Shown: positions 59,500 through 64,000 of the stretch, piece by piece | Layout of the letters: each line of letters starts with the position of its first letter | Numbering within the stretch: position 1 is the first letter of the stretch | Notes under the pieces: model-generated | The model's input: only the letters and a program-made list of their open reading frames with translations | Database searches by the model: none | Told to the model about the DNA's origin: nothing | Assembly (NCBI RefSeq): GCF_051014685.1 | Contig: NW_027478421.1 | Span: forward strand, 248,001 to 312,000 | Direction of reading: 5' to 3' | Source of the DNA: Ptiloglossa arizonensis | Taxonomy: Eukaryota; Arthropoda; Insecta; Hymenoptera; Colletidae | DNA: 64,000 nucleotides | Translations under genes and position numbers: made by a program

Positions 59500-62400
59500 G
59501 AGATATGGCAGTTTGGAGGTAAGAAACACTCGAGAAACTCAAAATTTTCGCAGTTCTGATGCTCGACAAGCATAACTAGAACGGCCTAGGGGAAAAGTAC
59601 GCACACCGTTGTAATCGGGCGAGTTTCTACTTTCAGATGCAACAGAAATTTTGCGGATTGGTCATTCCGTTCGCGAGATATGGCAGTTTGGAGGTACGAA
59701 ACGCTTGAGAAACTCAAAATTTTCGCAGTTCTGATGCTCGAAACGAATAACTAGAACGGCCTAGGGGAAAAGTACGCATAGTGTTGTAATCGGGCGAGTT
59801 TCTACTTTCAGATGCAACAGAAATTTTGCGGATTGGTCAATCCGTTCGCGAGATATGGCAGTTTGGAGGTACGAAACGCTTGAGAAACTCAAAATTTTCG
59901 CAGTTCTGATGCTCGAAACGAATAACTAGAACGGCCTAGGGGAAAAGTACGCATACCGTTGTAATCGGGCGAGTTTCTACCTTCAGATGCAACAGAAATT
60001 TTGCGGGTTGGTCAATCCGTTCGCGAGATATGGCAGTTTGGAAGTAAGAAACGCTTGAGAAACTCAAAATTTTCGCAGTTCTGATGCTCGAAACGAATAA
60101 CTAGAACGGCCTAGGGAAAAAGTACGCATACCGTTGTAATCGGGCGAGTTTCTACCTTCAGATGCAACAGAAATTTTGCGGGTTGGTCAATCCGTTCGCG
60201 AGATATGGCAGTTTGGAAGTAAGAAACGCTTGAGAAACTCAAAATTTTCGCAGTTCTGATGCTCGAAACGAATAACTAGAACGGCCTAGGGAAAAAGTAC
60301 GCATAGCGTTGTAATCGGGCGAGTTTCTACTTTCAGATGCAACAGAAATTTTGCGGATTGGTCAATCCGTTCGCGAGATATGGCAGTTTGGAGGTAAGAA
60401 ACACTCGAGAAACTCAAAATTTTCGCAGTTCTGATGCTCGACAAGCATAACTAGAACGGCCTAGGGGAAAAGTACGCACACCGTTGTAATCGGGCGAGTT
60501 TCTACTTTCAGATGCAACAGAAATTTTGCGGATTGGTCATTCCGTTCGCGAGATATGGCAGTTTGGAGGTAAGAAACGCTTGAGAAACTCAAAATTTTCG
60601 CAGTTCTGATGCTCGACAAGCATAACTAGAACGGCCTAGGGGAAAAGTACGCACACCGTTGTAATCGGGCGAGTTTCTACCTTCAGATGCAACAGAAATT
60701 TTGCGGATTGGTCAATCCGTTCGCGAGATATGGCAGTTTGGAAGTAAGAAACGCTTGAGAAACTCAAAATTTTCGCAGTTCTGATGCTCGAAACGAATAA
60801 CTAGAACGGCCTAGGGGAAAAGTACGCATAGTGTTGTAATCGGGCGAGTTTCTACTTTCAGATGCAACAGAAATTTTGCGGATTGGTCAATCCGTTCGCG
60901 AGATATGGCAGTTTGGAGGTACGAAACGCTTGAGAAACTCAAAATTTTCGCAGTTCTGATGCTCGAAACGAATAACTAGAACGGCCTAGGGGAAAAGTAC
61001 GCATACCGTTGTAATCGGGCGAGTTTCTACCTTCAGATGCAACAGAAATTTTGCGGGTTGGTCAATCCGTTCGCGAGATATGGCAGTTTGGAAGTAAGAA
61101 ACGCTTGAGAAACTCAAAATTTTCGCAGTTCTGATGCTCGAAACGAATAACTAGAACGGCCTAGGGAAAAAGTACGCATACCGTTGTAATCGGGCGAGTT
61201 TCTACCTTCAGATGCAACAGAAAATTTGCGGGTTGGTCAATCCGTTCGCGAGATATGGCAGTTTGGAAGTAAGAAACGCTTGAGAAACTCAAAATTTTCG
61301 CAGTTCTGATGCTCGAAACGAATAACTAGAACGGCCTAGGGAAAAAGTACGCATAGCGTTGTAATCGGGCGAGTTTCTACTTTCAGATGCAACAGAAATT
61401 TTGCGGATTGGTCAATCCGTTCGCGAGATATGGCAGTTTGGAGGTAAGAAACACTCGAGAAACTCAAAATTTTCGCAGTTCTGATGCTCGACAAGCATAA
61501 CTAGAACGGCCTAGGGGAAAAGTACGCACACCGTTGTAATCGGGCGAGTTTCTACTTTCAGATGCAACAGAAATTTTGCGGATTGGTCATTCCGTTCGCG
61601 AGATATGGCAGTTTGGAGGTACGAAACGCTTGAGAAACTCAAAATTTTCGCAGTTCTGATGCTCGAAACGAATAACTAGAACGGCCTAGGGGAAAAGTAC
61701 GCATAGTGTTGTAATCGGGCGAGTTTCTACTTTCAGATGCAACAGAAATTTTGCGGATTGGTCAATCCGTTCGCGAGATATGGCAGTTTGGAGGTACGAA
61801 ACGCTTGAGAAACTCAAAATTTTCGCAGTTCTGATGCTCGAAACGAATAACTAGAACGGCCTAGGGGAAAAGTACGCATACCGTTGTAATCGGGCGAGTT
61901 TCTACCTTCAGATGCAACAGAAATTTTGCGGGTTGGTCAATCCGTTCGCGAGATATGGCAGTTTGGAAGTAAGAAACGCTTGAGAAACTCAAAATTTTCG
62001 CAGTTCTGATGCTCGAAACGAATAACTAGAACGGCCTAGGGAAAAAGTACGCATACCGTTGTAATCGGGCGAGTTTCTACCTTCAGATGCAACAGAAATT
62101 TTGCGGGTTGGTCAATCCGTTCGCGAGATATGGCAGTTTGGAAGTAAGAAACGCTTGAGAAACTCAAAATTTTCGCAGTTCTGATGCTCGAAACGAATAA
62201 CTAGAACGGCCTAGGGAAAAAGTACGCATACCGTTGTAATCGGGCGAGTTTCTACCTTCAGATGCAACAGAAAATTTGCGGGTTGGTCAATCCGTTCGCG
62301 AGATATGGCAGTTTGGAAGTAAGAAACGCTTGAGAAACTCAAAATTTTCGCAGTTCTGATGCTCGAAACGAATAACTAGAACGGCCTAGGGAAAAAGTAC

Positions 62401-63524
62401 GCATAGCGTTGTAATCGGGCGAGTTTCTACTTTCAGATGCAACAGAAATTTTGCGGATTGGTCAATCCGTTCGCGAGATATGGCAGTTTGGAGGTAAGAA
62501 ACACTCGAGAAACTCAAAATTTTCGCAGTTCTGATGCTCGACAAGCATAACTAGAACGGCCTAGGGGAAAAGTACGCACACCGTTGTAATCGGGCGAGTT
62601 TCTACTTTCAGATGCAACAGAAATTTTGCGGATTGGTCATTCCGTTCGCGAGATATGGCAGTTTGGAGGTACGAAACGCTTGAGAAACTCAAAATTTTCG
62701 CAGTTCTGATGCTCGAAACGAATAACTAGAACGGCCTAGGGGAAAAGTACGCATAGTGTTGTAATCGGGCGAGTTTCTACTTTCAGATGCAACAGAAATT
62801 TTGCGGATTGGTCAATCCGTTCGCGAGATATGGCAGTTTGGAGGTACGAAACGCTTGAGAAACTCAAAATTTTCGCAGTTCTGATGCTCGAAACGAATAA
62901 CTAGAACGGCCTAGGGGAAAAGTACGCATACCGTTGTAATCGGGCGAGTTTCTACCTTCAGATGCAACAGAAATTTTGCGGGTTGGTCAATCCGTTCGCG
63001 AGATATGGCAGTTTGGAAGTAAGAAACGCTTGAGAAACTCAAAATTTTCGCAGTTCTGATGCTCGAAACGAATAACTAGAACGGCCTAGGGAAAAAGTAC
63101 GCATACCGTTGTAATCGGGCGAGTTTCTACCTTCAGATGCAACAGAAATTTTGCGGGTTGGTCAATCCGTTCGCGAGATATGGCAGTTTGGAAGTAAGAA
63201 ACGCTTGAGAAACTCAAAATTTTCGCAGTTCTGATGCTCGAAACGAATAACTAGAACGGCCTAGGGAAAAAGTACGCATAGCGTTGTAATCGGGCGAGTT
63301 TCTACTTTCAGATGCAACAGAAATTTTGCGGATTGGTCAATCCGTTCGCGAGATATGGCAGTTTGGAGGTAAGAAACACTCGAGAAACTCAAAATTTTCG
63401 CAGTTCTGATGCTCGACAAGCATAACTAGAACGGCCTAGGGGAAAAGTACGCACACCGTTGTAATCGGGCGAGTTTCTACTTTCAGATGCAACAGAAATT
63501 TTGCGGATTGGTCATTCCGTTCGC
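59500..63524 (+). repeat. Alternating 5-mer and 6-mer HOR domain
   Basis: The catagcgt marker at 59430, 60305, 61355, 62405 and 63280 gives spacings of 875, 1050, 1050 and 875 bp. The core order is actcgag (ending cattccg), tacga/agtgt, tacga/accgt/gggtt, ggaag/ggaaaaag/accgt, ggaag/ggaaaaag/agcgt. One 6-mer (61425-62474) has an extra ggaag monomer carrying gaaaatttgcggg; the other (60375-61424) has a ttgag plus ggaag insert in place of one tacga. Confidence 0.88.
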
Positions 63525-64000
63525 GAGATATGGCAGTTTGGAGGTAAGAAACGCTTGAGAAACTCAAAATTTTCGCAGTTCTGATGCTCGACAAGCATAA
63601 CTAGAACGGCCTAGGGGAAAAGTACGCACACCGTTGTAATCGGGCGAGTTTCTACTTTCAGATGCAACAGAAATTTTGCGGATTGGTCAATCCGTTCGCG
63701 AGATATGGCAGTTTGGAGGTACGAAACGCTTGAGAAACTCAAAATTTTCCAGTTCTGATGCTCGAAACGAATAACTAGAACGGCCTAGGGGAAAAGTACG
63801 CCCACCGTTGTAATTGGGCGAGTTTCTACTTTCAGATGCAACAGAAATTTTGCGAATTGTTCCATCCGTTCGCGAGATATGGCAGTTTGGACATAAGCAA
63901 CGCTTGAGAAACTCAAAATTTTCGCAGTTCTGATGCTCGAAACGAATAACTAGAACGGCCTAGGGGAAAAGTACGCTTAGTGTTGTAATCGGGCGAGTTT
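63525..64000 (+). repeat. Right edge: third ttttccag/ggacataag pair, truncated
   Basis: 63525 is a ttgag/gacaag monomer. 63700 (174 bp) and 63874 (127 bp, cut by the window) are a third copy of the pair at 55476/55650 and 57401/57575, with a private taattggg in 63700. This shows that the duplicated unit continues past the window. Confidence 0.88.
63749..63750 (+). other. 1-bp deletion, third copy
   Basis: Same missing G in monomer 63700, 36 monomers from the copy at 57401. It carries one further private change (taattggg), which places it as a diverged sister of the two earlier copies. Confidence 0.95.

Larger units (their letters stand above)
1..64000 (+). repeat. Satellite DNA array, 175-bp monomer, head-to-tail
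   Basis: The window is tandem copies of one 175-bp unit starting gagatatggc and ending atccgttcgc, all in the same orientation. Unit starts fall at 1+175n from base 1 through 55476 without drift. Counting units gives 365 complete copies (three of 174 bp, one of 176 bp, the rest 175 bp) and a partial of 127 bp. Both edges lie inside the array, so its true length is unknown. The period is close to a nucleosome repeat, and higher-order repeats are present, as in centromeric satellites of many eukaryotes; a centromere role is inference. I do not recognise the family. No unique sequence, transposon or inversion interrupts it. Confidence 0.98.

Noticed and set aside
1..64000. CRISPR array
   Set aside because: The repeat is contiguous 175-bp units without unique spacers, and no cas-like genes are present.
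1..64000. Long repetitive protein gene
   Set aside because: A coding tandem repeat needs a unit divisible by 3. 175 bp is not, and stops occur in all six frames within about one and a half monomers.
1..64000. Naming a known satellite family or species
   Set aside because: The monomer length resembles many plant and animal centromeric satellites, but I do not recognise the sequence. A database search of the consensus would be decisive.

Overview
The whole 64-kb window is one uninterrupted satellite DNA array. It is built from a monomer of 175 bp arranged strictly head-to-tail on one strand. Phased on the gagatatggc motif at base 1, it holds 365 complete monomers plus a 127-bp partial at the right edge. 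I found no protein-coding gene, RNA gene, transposon, inversion or non-satellite base. Only four net indels exist, each of 1 bp and all right of 55.5 kb. Monomer 201 (35001) and monomer 301 (52501) are still exactly in register with base 1.

This pattern points to a eukaryotic centromere or pericentromere, since 175 bp is close to one nucleosome repeat and higher-order repeats (HORs) are present. I do not recognise the satellite family or the species. By hand count the consensus monomer is about 44% G+C with 13 CpGs (observed/expected about 1.6). CpG is therefore not depleted, which suggests little germline CpG methylation or very recent homogenisation.

Monomers fall into recurring classes with linked diagnostic bases. 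One class has gacaag at 65-70 with cacaccgt at 103-110. Another has gaaacg with catagtgt. A third has gaaacg with cataccgt and ccttc. A fourth has taagc, ctgt and gggctag. The order of classes defines nested HORs: a 5-mer of 875 bp (1-2.6 kb, 4.7-6.3 kb, relic at 16.6-17.5 kb), a 26-monomer segmental duplication (2-9 kb), a 10-mer of 1750 bp (9.9-13.4 kb), 350-bp dimers (14.2-14.9, 15.4-16.1, 19.3-20.3, 26.3-27.0 kb), a divergent island (17.5-18.9 kb), 16-mers of 2800 bp (20.7-26 and 27.7-33.3 kb), a 26-mer of 4550 bp (30.6-39.1 kb) with nested 8-mers, and an anchor-marked series of 20-, 23-, 23-, 16- and 10-mers (36-54 kb) with a nested 700-bp tetramer. These are followed by a 10/11-mer duplication with the only indels (54-57.6 kb) and alternating 5- and 6-mers (59.5-63.5 kb).

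Two monomer motifs deserve attention. One is a CENP-B-box-like element at monomer positions 105-121 (12 of 17 positions match the mammalian consensus), whose 5' half is the most polymorphic site in the array. The other is a 16-bp dyad at 155-170. Nothing here is an operon or a coding system; the biology is sequence homogenisation by in-register recombination and possibly centromere chromatin.
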